Shown piece after piece: positions 1-6,578 of a stretch of DNA of 6,732 nucleotides. The DNA comes from CAYYNP01 sp964472545. GTDB taxonomy: Bacteria; Planctomycetota; Planctomycetia; Pirellulales; Thermoguttaceae. Where the stretch lies: contig CAYYNP010000426.1 in assembly GCA_964472545.1 (NCBI GenBank), positions 1 to 6,732 of the forward strand. The letters run 5' to 3'. Both the position numbers and the translations under genes were made by a program. The notes beneath the pieces are model-generated. The model was given only the letters and a program-made list of their open reading frames with translations. It was not told the origin of the DNA and ran no database searches. How positions within the stretch are numbered: the stretch's first letter is position 1; every line of letters begins with the position of its first letter.

Positions 1-50
1 AGTCGTCTCGCTCCGCGAGACGAACCGACATCTCGCGGAGCGAGATGACT
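1..50. repeat. Paired REP-like palindromes forming a 20-bp inverted repeat
   Basis: Positions 1-20 and 31-50 are inverted copies with one mismatch (position 5), separated by the 10-nt spacer 21-30. Each arm is itself a hairpin: 3-10 pairs with 16-23 around CTCCG (8-bp stem), and 29-35 pairs with 41-47 around CGGAG (7-bp stem). The unit is therefore two small palindromes in opposite orientation, like the paired REP units of other bacteria. It lies 23 nt beyond the stop codon of the minus-strand hydrolase gene, so it would sit in that transcript's 3' end, where it could stabilise the RNA or help end transcription. No U-rich tract is visible before the window ends, so a classical intrinsic terminator is not supported. 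From memory, palindromes with a TCTCG-CTCCG-CGAGA core recur between planctomycete genes; I could not check this. Confidence 0.75.
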
Positions 51-72
51 ACTATACTCTGTCGCGGCAAGC

Positions 73-2370
73 TCAGCCTTTCGGTTCGGGTGGAATCGAT
101 GCAGGCTTCTCCAATGTCGCTTCGAGCACGTCGCCGGCCTTCATGTCGATCTGATAGAGGTCGCCCACCTTGCGGACGTCCTGCCGGCTGAACTCCGGCG
201 TGCGGCGGCCGAAGTTGTCGCGAAGCTTCAATAGGCCGTTCTGTGTGGCCTCGATGCGGAAGCGGGTCGTGGCGTTGTTTTCGCGTCGGGCGGAGACGAC
301 GTAGCCGCCTTCGGTGCGAAGCTTCTTGAAAGCGGCCTCGTGCCACTGCCACGGTGTGGCGGGAAACAGCCGCACGACCGGCGTGGGGTCTTTCGGCCGA
401 TTCGGTGCCCAGCTTTGCAGCAGCATTTCGTGGACGGCCTCCATCGCCAGGAAGTTGCCCTCCAAGGTAAACGGCCGATAGCGGAAGCCCGACAGCCCGG
501 CGCCGATCTGATCGCCGTTGGCGTGAAAGCCGTTGCGGAGGATGAAGGCCCGCTCGTAGTCGGTGAGATACTTCAGGGCCTCGTCGGCACGCCCTGCCCG
601 GGCCAGGATGCAGGCGAACCAGGAGAAGCTATAGCCGCACCAGGCCCCGGTGCCCTTGGCGCGAACTTCGTCGAGCGTTGCGCGGATGATCGCCCGCTCG
701 CGGTCGCTGCCTTCGATGTGCAGCGTACCCAGCGGGTGGATCGCCATGGTGGTGGCGTGGTGGCGATGCGAGACATTGAACGGCTCGCCCTTGGCAAACA
801 TCAATACGTTGTTTTCGTCCACCAGCAAATCGTCGAGTTTGCCGCGGTGTTCCTGCCAGCGTGCCGCCTCGTCCGGTTTGTCCAGCGTCCGAGCCATCTC
901 GGCCAGCGCCTCGAAGGTCCATTGCATCAGTGCCAGATCGTGGTTGGTGTTCGGTTCCAGCCACGCCCGTAGCGAGTTGTTGTGGATTTCCGGCGAGGAG
1001 GAGAGCGGCAGATAGAGCTTGCCGTCGCGCTGTTCGAGCAGCCCGATGACGCCGGTGGCAATTTCGCCCAGCCAGGGATACGCCCGGTCCGCGAGGAACT
1101 TGCGATCCATCGTGTATCGCCAGTGCAGATAGAACGATTGGCCGATCCACAGGGCATTGGTCGGCGAGAGGGCGTATTGCGACCAGCCGGCGGTCGGCTT
1201 GCCGGCCAACGTGGCTACGCCGGGCACGGCGGCCCCCTCGACGCCGTAGAAATCGCTGGCGAACTTGCGATAGGCCGGCAGCAGGTCCCAGTTGTAGTTG
1301 ATGAAGCTCAGGCCCGCGTCGGTCAGCCCGGCGGCGTGATACGGCAGGTAGGTCATCTGCGTGTTCAGGTCGTGGTGGAAATCGCCCTTCCACGGCGGCA
1401 GGCCACCATCGTCACGGGTCCAGACGGCCTGCAACGGCATCGGCGGGGCGTCGGGACGGGAAGCGGCGCCGTAGAAATACTTTACGAGGTTGTAATGGCG
1501 TTGGATGCGAGCGTTCGGCACGCTTACCGAAGAGGTTGCCCAGAAGTCGTCCCACCATCGCCGATGCGGCTTGAGCATCGCCTCGTAGCCGGTCGCGAGT
1601 GCCTCGGCGACGCGGCGTTTGCCCGCGGCCAGCGGGTCGTCGGTGTCGCGATTCGAGGTGATCGCCACGGCGAGTTGCGTTTCTCCGCCCGTGCGTTTGG
1701 CGGCCACCACCACGGCGTACTTCAGTCCCAGCGCGGCCTGCTGCACCATCCAGGTCATCGCGTCGTCGCGGCCGAATTCGGCCGGCTCGTAACCCAGGCG
1801 GTCCAACCCGCCGGGACGCAGGAACTCGTACGACGGCGCCGGCCCCACCACGCGGACCATCGCCACCGGCCGTGTGGCAGCGAAAAAGCACTCCAGGCGG
1901 CCCTGGCTGAGCGCCGCCTGTCCCACGGCCCGCCGCATGTCCAACGTGAAGGAGGTTGCCTGCTGCGACGCGTCGAGCTTCAACACCAGCCGCCCGCCGG
2001 GCAGCTTGGTCGGATAAGGAATCTGATTATACGGATGGTCGAACAGCCGGCTGATCTCGGCTTGGTTGCCCTCGGCCTTCAACCGCCGGATCGTGTCGTA
2101 TGTCCAATTCTCTTGATGATAGACTTCCGGCAGGCGTTCGTCCCACAGATCGCCGCGGTCGAGCGAGAGGTTGATCGTGTTCTCACCGCCCCAGAGCAGC
2201 CCGCCGGTCAGGCCGTTGCCCAGGGGAACGCCTTCGTCCCAGGTGGCGATGGGGGCGGTGAGTTGTAGCCGATGGACGTCCGGCGACGGTTCTTCGCCGG
2301 CCGAAGGTACGCCCGGCAGGAAAAGAGCGGCCGCGTAGGCAAACAGGCGGATCGAACGTCTTGGTCGCAT
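73..2370 (-). CDS. Exported GH95-like glycoside hydrolase (alpha-L-fucosidase-type fold)
   Basis: Likely a secreted exo-glycosidase cleaving alpha-L-fucose or a related sugar from polysaccharides. The open frame extends to 2466, but I start at ATG 2368-2370: it has an AAAGGA site 8 nt upstream and begins a signal peptide (MRPRRSIRLF, then an Ala/Leu-rich core to about residue 24). The resulting 765 residues match the usual GH95 length. Residues 51-79 carry the N-terminal beta-sandwich signature (GNGLTGGLLWGG, then DRGDLWDE). The (alpha/alpha)6 catalytic region spans about 270-660: GDFHHDLNTQ at 329-338, SSSPE with candidate general acid Glu461, SHRH at 534-537, and FTLEGNF at 634-640. A C-terminal beta domain closes the protein. 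By motif alignment from memory, the characterised enzymes have Asn-x-Asn where this has Asp334-Leu-Asn336, and Asp where this has Glu637. The fold is fairly certain; the substrate is not. It is divergent from the sigma-factor operon. Confidence 0.82.
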   Translation of the reverse strand: MRPRRSIRLFAYAAALFLPGVPSAGEEPSPDVHRLQLTAPIATWDEGVPLGNGLTGGLLWGGENTINLSLDRGDLWDERLPEVYHQENWTYDTIRRLKAEGNQAEISRLFDHPYNQIPYPTKLPGGRLVLKLDASQQATSFTLDMRRAVGQAALSQGRLECFFAATRPVAMVRVVGPAPSYEFLRPGGLDRLGYEPAEFGRDDAMTWMVQQAALGLKYAVVVAAKRTGGETQLAVAITSNRDTDDPLAAGKRRVAEALATGYEAMLKPHRRWWDDFWATSSVSVPNARIQRHYNLVKYFYGAASRPDAPPMPLQAVWTRDDGGLPPWKGDFHHDLNTQMTYLPYHAAGLTDAGLSFINYNWDLLPAYRKFASDFYGVEGAAVPGVATLAGKPTAGWSQYALSPTNALWIGQSFYLHWRYTMDRKFLADRAYPWLGEIATGVIGLLEQRDGKLYLPLSSSPEIHNNSLRAWLEPNTNHDLALMQWTFEALAEMARTLDKPDEAARWQEHRGKLDDLLVDENNVLMFAKGEPFNVSHRHHATTMAIHPLGTLHIEGSDRERAIIRATLDEVRAKGTGAWCGYSFSWFACILARAGRADEALKYLTDYERAFILRNGFHANGDQIGAGLSGFRYRPFTLEGNFLAMEAVHEMLLQSWAPNRPKDPTPVVRLFPATPWQWHEAAFKKLRTEGGYVVSARRENNATTRFRIEATQNGLLKLRDNFGRRTPEFSRQDVRKVGDLYQIDMKAGDVLEATLEKPASIPPEPKG

Positions 2371-2378
2371 GTTGGCGT

Positions 2379-2384
2379 TCCTTT
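2379..2384 (-). promoter_or_regulatory. Ribosome binding site fixing the GH95-like start
   Basis: On the minus strand AAAGGA lies 8 nt before the ATG at 2368-2370. The upstream Met of the longer frame (ending 2466) would put 32 polar residues ahead of the signal peptide and would place this site inside the coding region, so the shorter start is preferred. Confidence 0.7.
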
Positions 2385-2436
2385 GCTCGGATCGAGGAAA
2401 CATGTGGAGGAGCCCAACGGTGCTTCTCGGTTGCCC

Positions 2437-2466
2437 ATTCTGGCCGACCGGACCGTGGCAGGTCAA
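2437..2466 (-). promoter_or_regulatory. Candidate sigma-70-type promoter of the hydrolase gene
   Basis: Reading leftward, TTGACC (2466-2461) and CAGAAT (2442-2437) are separated by 18 nt. The first matches the -35 consensus at 5 of 6 positions and the second matches the -10 consensus at 4 of 6. Transcription would begin near 2430, giving a leader of about 60 nt before the ATG at 2370. The match is modest and such hits arise by chance, so this is only a candidate. Confidence 0.35.
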
Positions 2467-2583
2467 GTCGCTGGTGAATGGGAGGGCACGCCGACGAGCG
2501 CCTCATAATTGCCAGTGTTCTCTCGTCTGCGGTGGGGTGGTCGCCTTTGTTGCTCGTGGAAACTCCCTTGACCGACCGATTTC

Positions 2584-2623
2584 TGTAACGCTTTTTCCCA
2601 TTCGCCGGTCTCTAAGGTAGAAT
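2584..2623 (+). promoter_or_regulatory. Candidate ECF-type promoter of the sigma-factor operon, overlapping a sigma-70-like one
   Basis: TGTAACG (2584-2590) resembles the AAC-containing -35 element of ECF promoters, and GTCT (2608-2611), 17 nt further on, resembles their -10 element. Transcription from it would begin near 2618, leaving about 30 nt to the ATG at 2649. Because most ECF sigma factors transcribe their own operon, this suggests autoregulation (inference). An alternative housekeeping promoter overlaps it: TTCCCA (2595-2600, 4 of 6) and TAGAAT (2618-2623, 5 of 6) with 17-nt spacing. Both could be used, one for basal and one for induced expression. A GGAAGGGA ribosome binding site follows at 2638-2645. 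Confidence 0.5.
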
Positions 2624-2648
2624 CGGCGGTGCCTATTGGAAGGGAACC

Positions 2649-3230
2649 ATGGCTGAGCGCGTCGAAGACTGCACGACCACAGACACGGACCTGATCGGAT
2701 CGACCCTGCAAGGGGACCTGACGGCCTTTGGCACGTTGGTCGATCGCCATTGGCCGCTGGCGGTGGCCTTGGCGTTGAGCCGGCTGGATAATCCGGTGGA
2801 CGCCGAAGACGTGGCCCAGGAGAGTTTTATTAGGGCCTACGGTAGGCTGTCGTCGCTGCGCGATCCGAAACGGTTTGCCGGGTGGCTCAGCCGGATCGTA
2901 TCGCAGCAGTGTGTAGATGCCTATCGGCGGCAGCAGCGCACGCGAAAGGCCTTGGGCCGCTCGGTGCGCGTGGAGGAGATCCCGGATCGTGCGGCGGCCT
3001 ATTCGTCGAATCCCGGTCTGAGTACCCAACAGATCCACTTCGTGCGCCGGACAATCGGCAGGCTGCCCGAGAAGTACAAGCGTCCGGTCATTCTGCGGTT
3101 TGTGAGCGGGCTGTCGGCCGTCGAAATCGCCCGCCAATTGGGCAAACGCCCGGGCACCGTCCGCGTCTGGCTGCATCGTGCCTATAAGTTGTTACGTCAT
3201 GAACTTGCGCCTTTGCTCGAGGAGGTGTAA
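2649..3230 (+). CDS. ECF-type RNA polymerase sigma factor
   Basis: An alternative sigma factor of 193 residues that would direct RNA polymerase to a small regulon in response to an envelope signal. Only the two domains of ECF (group 4) sigma factors are present. Sigma-2 covers about residues 26-97: the core-binding helix of region 2.2 is DAEDVAQESFIRAYGRL at 51-67, and the -10-recognising region 2.4 is around FAGWLSRIVSQQCVDAYRR at 76-94. Sigma-4 covers about 129-187: IGRLPEKYKRPVILRF at 136-151, then a helix-turn-helix SAVEIARQLGKRPGTVRVWL at 156-175. There is no long C-terminal extension of the kind some planctomycete ECF factors carry. The ATG follows GGAAGGGA closely. The stop lies inside the translation-start region of the next gene, so the two are probably translationally coupled. 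The family is very clear; the ECF group and target genes cannot be told from the sequence alone. Confidence 0.95.
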   Translation: MAERVEDCTTTDTDLIGSTLQGDLTAFGTLVDRHWPLAVALALSRLDNPVDAEDVAQESFIRAYGRLSSLRDPKRFAGWLSRIVSQQCVDAYRRQQRTRKALGRSVRVEEIPDRAAAYSSNPGLSTQQIHFVRRTIGRLPEKYKRPVILRFVSGLSAVEIARQLGKRPGTVRVWLHRAYKLLRHELAPLLEEV

Positions 3231-3232
3231 CG

Positions 3233-3961
3233 ATGGAAAACTGCCCACACACTCAGGAGACACTGGCTCGTTACCTCGAAGGCGGGCTCGCCGACGGCGA
3301 GCAGGAGACGATGCGGGAACACCTCGCGAGTTGTCCGGCCTGCGCGGCGGCTTTGCAGAAGTTCGATCTGGTGGCCGAGGTGGTCCAGGACGCCATGGTG
3401 CCCGAGGGCGGCGCGCAACGTGCCGCGGCACAAATCAGCGAGCGTTTGCAGCGGTCTCAAACTGCCCCCACGAAGCGCCTCGCCCCGCTACCGGGCGGCA
3501 GCAGTCGGATTCGGCAATGGGCCGCCGGCGCCGCCCTGCTCTTGATCGGCGTGGGCTTGGGGGTCGTGTTTCAAGGCCAAATGTCGAAGCCCGAGGAGGG
3601 AGTTTCCCAGCAACGCGTCGCCATACGGGTGGCCGAGCTCGAGGGAACGGTGCTGGTCAAACATCGCGACACCCAGGTGTGGCACGTCCTCGAGTCCGAT
3701 TCTGCGATCTATCTGGGAGACACGTTTCATACGACGGCCACGTCGAACCTCGTGCTTGCCCTGGACGCAGAATCCCAAATGCAGGTCACCCAAAACAGCA
3801 TGCTGGTGCTCGAATCGTACGACGACGAGATCCAGTTCTATCTGGAGCACGGGCAGTGCACGCCCGTGCTAGGCGGTCCGCATGGGCCGTTCTTCATTCG
3901 CACGCCCAACGGTCGCATGGAAGCCCTGGGCACGGAGTTCACCGTCGAAGTGACCGAGTGA
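3233..3961 (+). CDS. Membrane anti-sigma factor: zinc finger plus truncated FecR domain
   Basis: Probable inhibitor and sensor partner of the upstream sigma factor. Residues 1-45 form a zinc-finger anti-sigma (ZAS) domain, with Cys4 and the His30-x3-Cys34-x2-Cys37 motif as likely metal ligands. A variable linker follows, then one membrane segment at about 96-113 (WAAGAALLLIGVGLGVVF), giving an inside N-terminus and an outside C-terminus. Residues 133-242 look like a FecR sensor domain: the ELEGTV strand, LGDTFHTTATSNLVLALDAE, and FFIRTPNGRMEALGTEF, the family's hallmark. The protein stops 7 residues after GTEF, whereas FecR domains normally continue with a strand of the type 'V.V..GKV' and a short 'aG..a.l' stretch. 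That continuation appears at the start of the next gene. The start has an excellent AGGAGGTG site (3220-3227) overlapping the sigma factor's last codons. The gap to the upstream gene is 2 nt. Role assigned from domain content and operon position. Confidence 0.88.
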   Translation: MENCPHTQETLARYLEGGLADGEQETMREHLASCPACAAALQKFDLVAEVVQDAMVPEGGAQRAAAQISERLQRSQTAPTKRLAPLPGGSSRIRQWAAGAALLLIGVGLGVVFQGQMSKPEEGVSQQRVAIRVAELEGTVLVKHRDTQVWHVLESDSAIYLGDTFHTTATSNLVLALDAESQMQVTQNSMLVLESYDDEIQFYLEHGQCTPVLGGPHGPFFIRTPNGRMEALGTEFTVEVTE

Positions 3962-3994
3962 GCTACACATCCCATTCTAGTCAAAGGAGTTGAA

Positions 3995-5233
3995 ATGAAA
4001 CTGACGTGCATCACTGTCTGTTCGTGCGTGCTGTGGTTCGTGCCGGCCCTAGCCCCGGCGCAGAAGACTGAAGTCCGCGTTCACCACGGGAAGGTCCGTG
4101 CAGAAACCGACGTCGCCAAGACGGATGTCCCCGCCGGACGCAAGGCGACCATTCTCTCGGGCGGCAAGCCGGTCGTGTCGGTTAGCGATCCGCTGGTCGA
4201 CGACGTGATGAAACTCTACAAGTGGGTGCAAGAGGAGAAGCAGGCCGAGCGTCAGCGGATCGACACGTTCAATATCACCGTGGTGCGCGTCGACGACGAC
4301 CAGGCCACCTGGGCTTACCTAACGGAATGCACTAACCACAAGACACAGGCCTCCGACACGTTCGTCTTAGGCATCAATACTCCCGATGACGTCAAATACT
4401 ACGACGTCGAAGGGAACCTGCTGCCATTCGAGCTCGAGAGGGTCGACGACGACGGCGGGCTCTACACGATCACCTACTCGAAACCCGTCGCACCGGGCGG
4501 TACCTTCAGGTTCATCAGCGTCGCCAGCAAGCAGGTCCAAGTGGACGTCGACTCAAAGGGAATCCTGAGGCATCTGCACCTCACCTGGAACGTGCCTTAC
4601 TGTCTGAATTATTGCCGCATTATCTTGCCTCCTTCGGCGGTCTTCGTGGAGTCGTCTCGGCCGGTGCTCGCCGTGGAGAGCGTCGCGGACCGCGTCGCCT
4701 TAACCAGCCGCGCCCATACCGGCCTCATGGGAGATGGAAAGTTCCATTTCGCCTTTCTGTGGCCCGGGAAAGACAACACGACCCTGCTCGACGTCCCCGG
4801 CCACTTTCGCGGCCTGCGCGACCAGCAGAAGGAGGAGATCGGCAAACAGTACCGCGCCCAACTGGCCAAGATCCAAGCCGGCCTGACGTACCACGATCAA
4901 AGTACGCCGCTGAAGGCCCTGCTCAGTCTGCGCAGCGCCGCCGCCCACAAAGACGAAAAACGGGTGATCGATCTGATCGGCAATCCGGGCCTGAAAGAGG
5001 ATGCGGCCGAGTATCCCGATGAGGCGCTCGACTACATGATCCAAGGTAGTCAAACCTACGAATTCCTGCGCACTCCCTCATACCCTGAAGATCCCCAGGA
5101 CGGCGACAAGCACCCGATCAAGCTATGCCGAAAGGGATCGCTGTTGCACGATGCCACGGTCCAGATGGTCTTTGACGGCGGGAAGTGGTACTTGTGGGAC
5201 TACGAGCCGCAGTGGACCTCAGACGAAGAATGA
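3995..5233 (+). CDS. Secreted protein of unknown function opening with a FecR C-terminal-like segment
   Basis: I do not recognise this 412-residue protein as a named family. A signal peptide occupies about residues 1-22 (hydrophobic CVLWFVPALA, likely cut after APA); no lipobox is seen. Residues 24-64 (TEVRVHHGKVRAETD, VPAGRKATIL, GGKPVVSV) resemble the final strands of a FecR domain, the part missing from the preceding protein. A charged, probably helical stretch follows at 66-88 (KLYKWVQEEKQAERQR). Residues 91-260 look like a beta-sandwich (YYDVEGNLLPFEL, YTITYSKPVAPGGTFRF), perhaps like stalk or DUF3857-type domains, but this is weak. Residues 300-405 (LKALLSLRSAAAHKDEKRVIDL, then MVFDGGKWYLWDYEP) have the pattern of an NTF2/SnoaL-like domain; also tentative. 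AAAGGAG at 3983-3989 sits 5 nt before the ATG, 33 nt after the upstream stop and in the same frame. It is probably an extracytoplasmic partner or effector of the anti-sigma factor. Confidence 0.82.
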   Translation: MKLTCITVCSCVLWFVPALAPAQKTEVRVHHGKVRAETDVAKTDVPAGRKATILSGGKPVVSVSDPLVDDVMKLYKWVQEEKQAERQRIDTFNITVVRVDDDQATWAYLTECTNHKTQASDTFVLGINTPDDVKYYDVEGNLLPFELERVDDDGGLYTITYSKPVAPGGTFRFISVASKQVQVDVDSKGILRHLHLTWNVPYCLNYCRIILPPSAVFVESSRPVLAVESVADRVALTSRAHTGLMGDGKFHFAFLWPGKDNTTLLDVPGHFRGLRDQQKEEIGKQYRAQLAKIQAGLTYHDQSTPLKALLSLRSAAAHKDEKRVIDLIGNPGLKEDAAEYPDEALDYMIQGSQTYEFLRTPSYPEDPQDGDKHPIKLCRKGSLLHDATVQMVFDGGKWYLWDYEPQWTSDEE

Positions 5234-5276
5234 CGTACGGCCGACACCCGCGCCGGTCGAGGTTGGCTACACATCG

Positions 5277-6578
5277 CTACCTCCTCACGCAATACAACCA
5301 CCTTCGCCCACGGATGTAGATCTTGCCGTCGCTTACCGCCGGCGAGGCGACCGTCGCGTCTTGGAGTTGGTTCTCGGTGAGCCGATCGTAGCGGGGCGAG
5401 GCGGAGATTACCGTGGCGAGGCCCTTCATGCTGAGAAAATAGACCCGGCCTTCAGCCACGATCGGCGAAGCGCGATACTCGCCCTTGATCCGCTCGCTCC
5501 AATGCAGCCGCCCGCTGGGCGCGTCGAAACAACGGACAATGCCCGTATTGTTGACCATGAACAACAACTCGCCGGCTAGCACGGGCGAGGGGCTGTCGGA
5601 AATGCCTTGCGTGTAGCTCCAGACGATATCGTCGCGCGTCCGCGTGCCGTCGCCGCCGGGGCGAACCGCCAACAGGGCCGCCCGCATGCCGCGGATCGCG
5701 TAGATCGTTCCGTCGGCGGCCGCCACGGGCGTGGGGATCAGCCGATTGCCGATCAACTTCGGCAAGTCCCAAAGCCGGCGGCCGCTGGCCGGGTCGTAAG
5801 CGTCGAGCATCTCGGCCCCCATCACGATCATCTCGATCCGATCGCCGTTGCGGCGGAAGATGGGCGTGGTGTAGGCGTCGCAACTCTCGCGCGTGGCGGA
5901 AGTCATGCGCATCGTCTTCCAGCGTTGCTCGCCGGTCCGCTTGTCGTGGGCCACAAGGTAGCTCGGCGCCAACTCCTCCTGCACGTCGTGGCAGGAGTCT
6001 TGCATGCAGACCGAAATCACCAGGTTCTGATACAACACGGGGCTGTTGCCGTGCCCCCACCAGATCGTGTAGCGGCCGTGGTCCTCTTGCAGATTATGGT
6101 GCCAAAGCGGCTTCCCGTCGAAATCGTAGGCCGCCAGGTCGCCGTTGCCGAAATGGACGACGACCAGTTCGCCGTCGGTCACCGGCGACGGCGTGGCCAG
6201 GTTGTGGTTGTCGTGGAACTTCTGACGACCGCGGTAGCTGCCCGGGGGTCCGCGCAAGGTGTCGCCGCTGCCAACGAGCCGTGTCCAGCGGATCTCGCCG
6301 GTCGGCTTGTCGATGCACAGCAGCACCAGCCGCTTGCCGTTCTGCTCGGCCGTGGTGACAAAGATCGCGTCGCCGAAGATCGCCGGCGTGCTGGTCCCCC
6401 ACTCCGGCAGCCGGCACTTCCATTGAATGCCGAAATCCTCGCTCCAGGCGATCGGCAGATTCGTTTCGCGGCAGACGCCGTCGCCGGTCGGCCCGCGCCA
6501 CTGCGGCCAGTTGTCGGCCGCCGCGGGCACGGCGACCACCAGCAGGCACAGAACACTAAGCGAGCAGGAAAGCTTCAT
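5277..6578 (-). CDS. Secreted PQQ-like (WD40-like) beta-propeller repeat protein
   Basis: A 433-residue exported beta-propeller of a family abundant in planctomycetes, annotated as 'PQQ-binding-like beta-propeller repeat protein'; its molecular role is generally unknown and binding or scaffolding is more likely than catalysis. The frame continues up to 6644, but I start at ATG 6576-6578 because MKLSCSLSVLCLLVVAVPAAA is a signal peptide and GGAG lies 10 nt upstream. The mature protein begins with NWPQWRGPTGDG (residues 23-34). Blade units repeat the pattern 'sPv...g.iyv....g.l.a.d..tG...W': about 61-98, 126-159, 177-221, 235-270, 281-322, 327-361, 369-393 and 409-433, so 7 or 8 blades. Eight cysteines fall in the mature part and could form disulphides; there is no CxxCH haem site. 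The gene is convergent with the sigma-factor operon, the stop codons 43 nt apart, and no clear terminator hairpin lies between. No convincing promoter is visible in 6579-6700. Confidence 0.9.
   Translation of the reverse strand: MKLSCSLSVLCLLVVAVPAAADNWPQWRGPTGDGVCRETNLPIAWSEDFGIQWKCRLPEWGTSTPAIFGDAIFVTTAEQNGKRLVLLCIDKPTGEIRWTRLVGSGDTLRGPPGSYRGRQKFHDNHNLATPSPVTDGELVVVHFGNGDLAAYDFDGKPLWHHNLQEDHGRYTIWWGHGNSPVLYQNLVISVCMQDSCHDVQEELAPSYLVAHDKRTGEQRWKTMRMTSATRESCDAYTTPIFRRNGDRIEMIVMGAEMLDAYDPASGRRLWDLPKLIGNRLIPTPVAAADGTIYAIRGMRAALLAVRPGGDGTRTRDDIVWSYTQGISDSPSPVLAGELLFMVNNTGIVRCFDAPSGRLHWSERIKGEYRASPIVAEGRVYFLSMKGLATVISASPRYDRLTENQLQDATVASPAVSDGKIYIRGRRWLYCVRR

Noticed and set aside
1..50. CRISPR array
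   Set aside because: Only two copies, in inverted rather than direct orientation, with a 10-nt spacer.
982..2268. Long plus-strand open frame (428 codons) antisense to the hydrolase gene
   Set aside because: Its translation is low-complexity and rich in Arg, Gly, Val and Gln with no domain, signal peptide or ribosome binding site. It mirrors a well-supported gene in GC-rich DNA, where long antisense frames are expected.
2371..2466. Upstream extension of the hydrolase gene to the Met codon at 2466
   Set aside because: It would bury the signal peptide behind 32 polar residues and place the good AAAGGA site inside the coding region.
2463..3176. Minus-strand open frame of 237 codons across the sigma-factor gene
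   Set aside because: It covers a clear ECF sigma factor on the other strand and shows no recognisable domain, so it is treated as a shadow.
3226..3232. Second TGTAACG match at the sigma / anti-sigma junction
   Set aside because: It is formed by the ribosome binding site and stop codon, and no GTCT-like element follows at 16-17 nt.
3959..3961. TGA as a selenocysteine codon
   Set aside because: No suitable stem-loop was evident immediately downstream, and a strong ribosome binding site with a fresh start and signal peptide follows.
3178..3993. Plus-strand open frame of 271 codons overlapping the anti-sigma gene
   Set aside because: It is an Arg/Gly/Ser-rich shifted-frame product with no motif. 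The overlapped frame has a zinc finger, membrane segment and FecR motifs.
3962..5275. 10-mer GCTACACATC at 3962-3971 and 5266-5275, near both ends of the secreted-protein gene
   Set aside because: The match does not extend beyond 10 nt and has no associated structure; direct-repeat flanking of a mobile unit is not otherwise supported.
5234..5276. Bidirectional terminator between the convergent genes
   Set aside because: Only a 4-bp stem (CGAC/GTCG) with a 10-nt loop and no T-tract could be found.
5277..6578. PQQ-dependent dehydrogenase
   Set aside because: The propeller repeats match, but the protein is shorter than the quinoprotein dehydrogenases, and no vicinal Cys-Cys pair or haem-binding motif is present.
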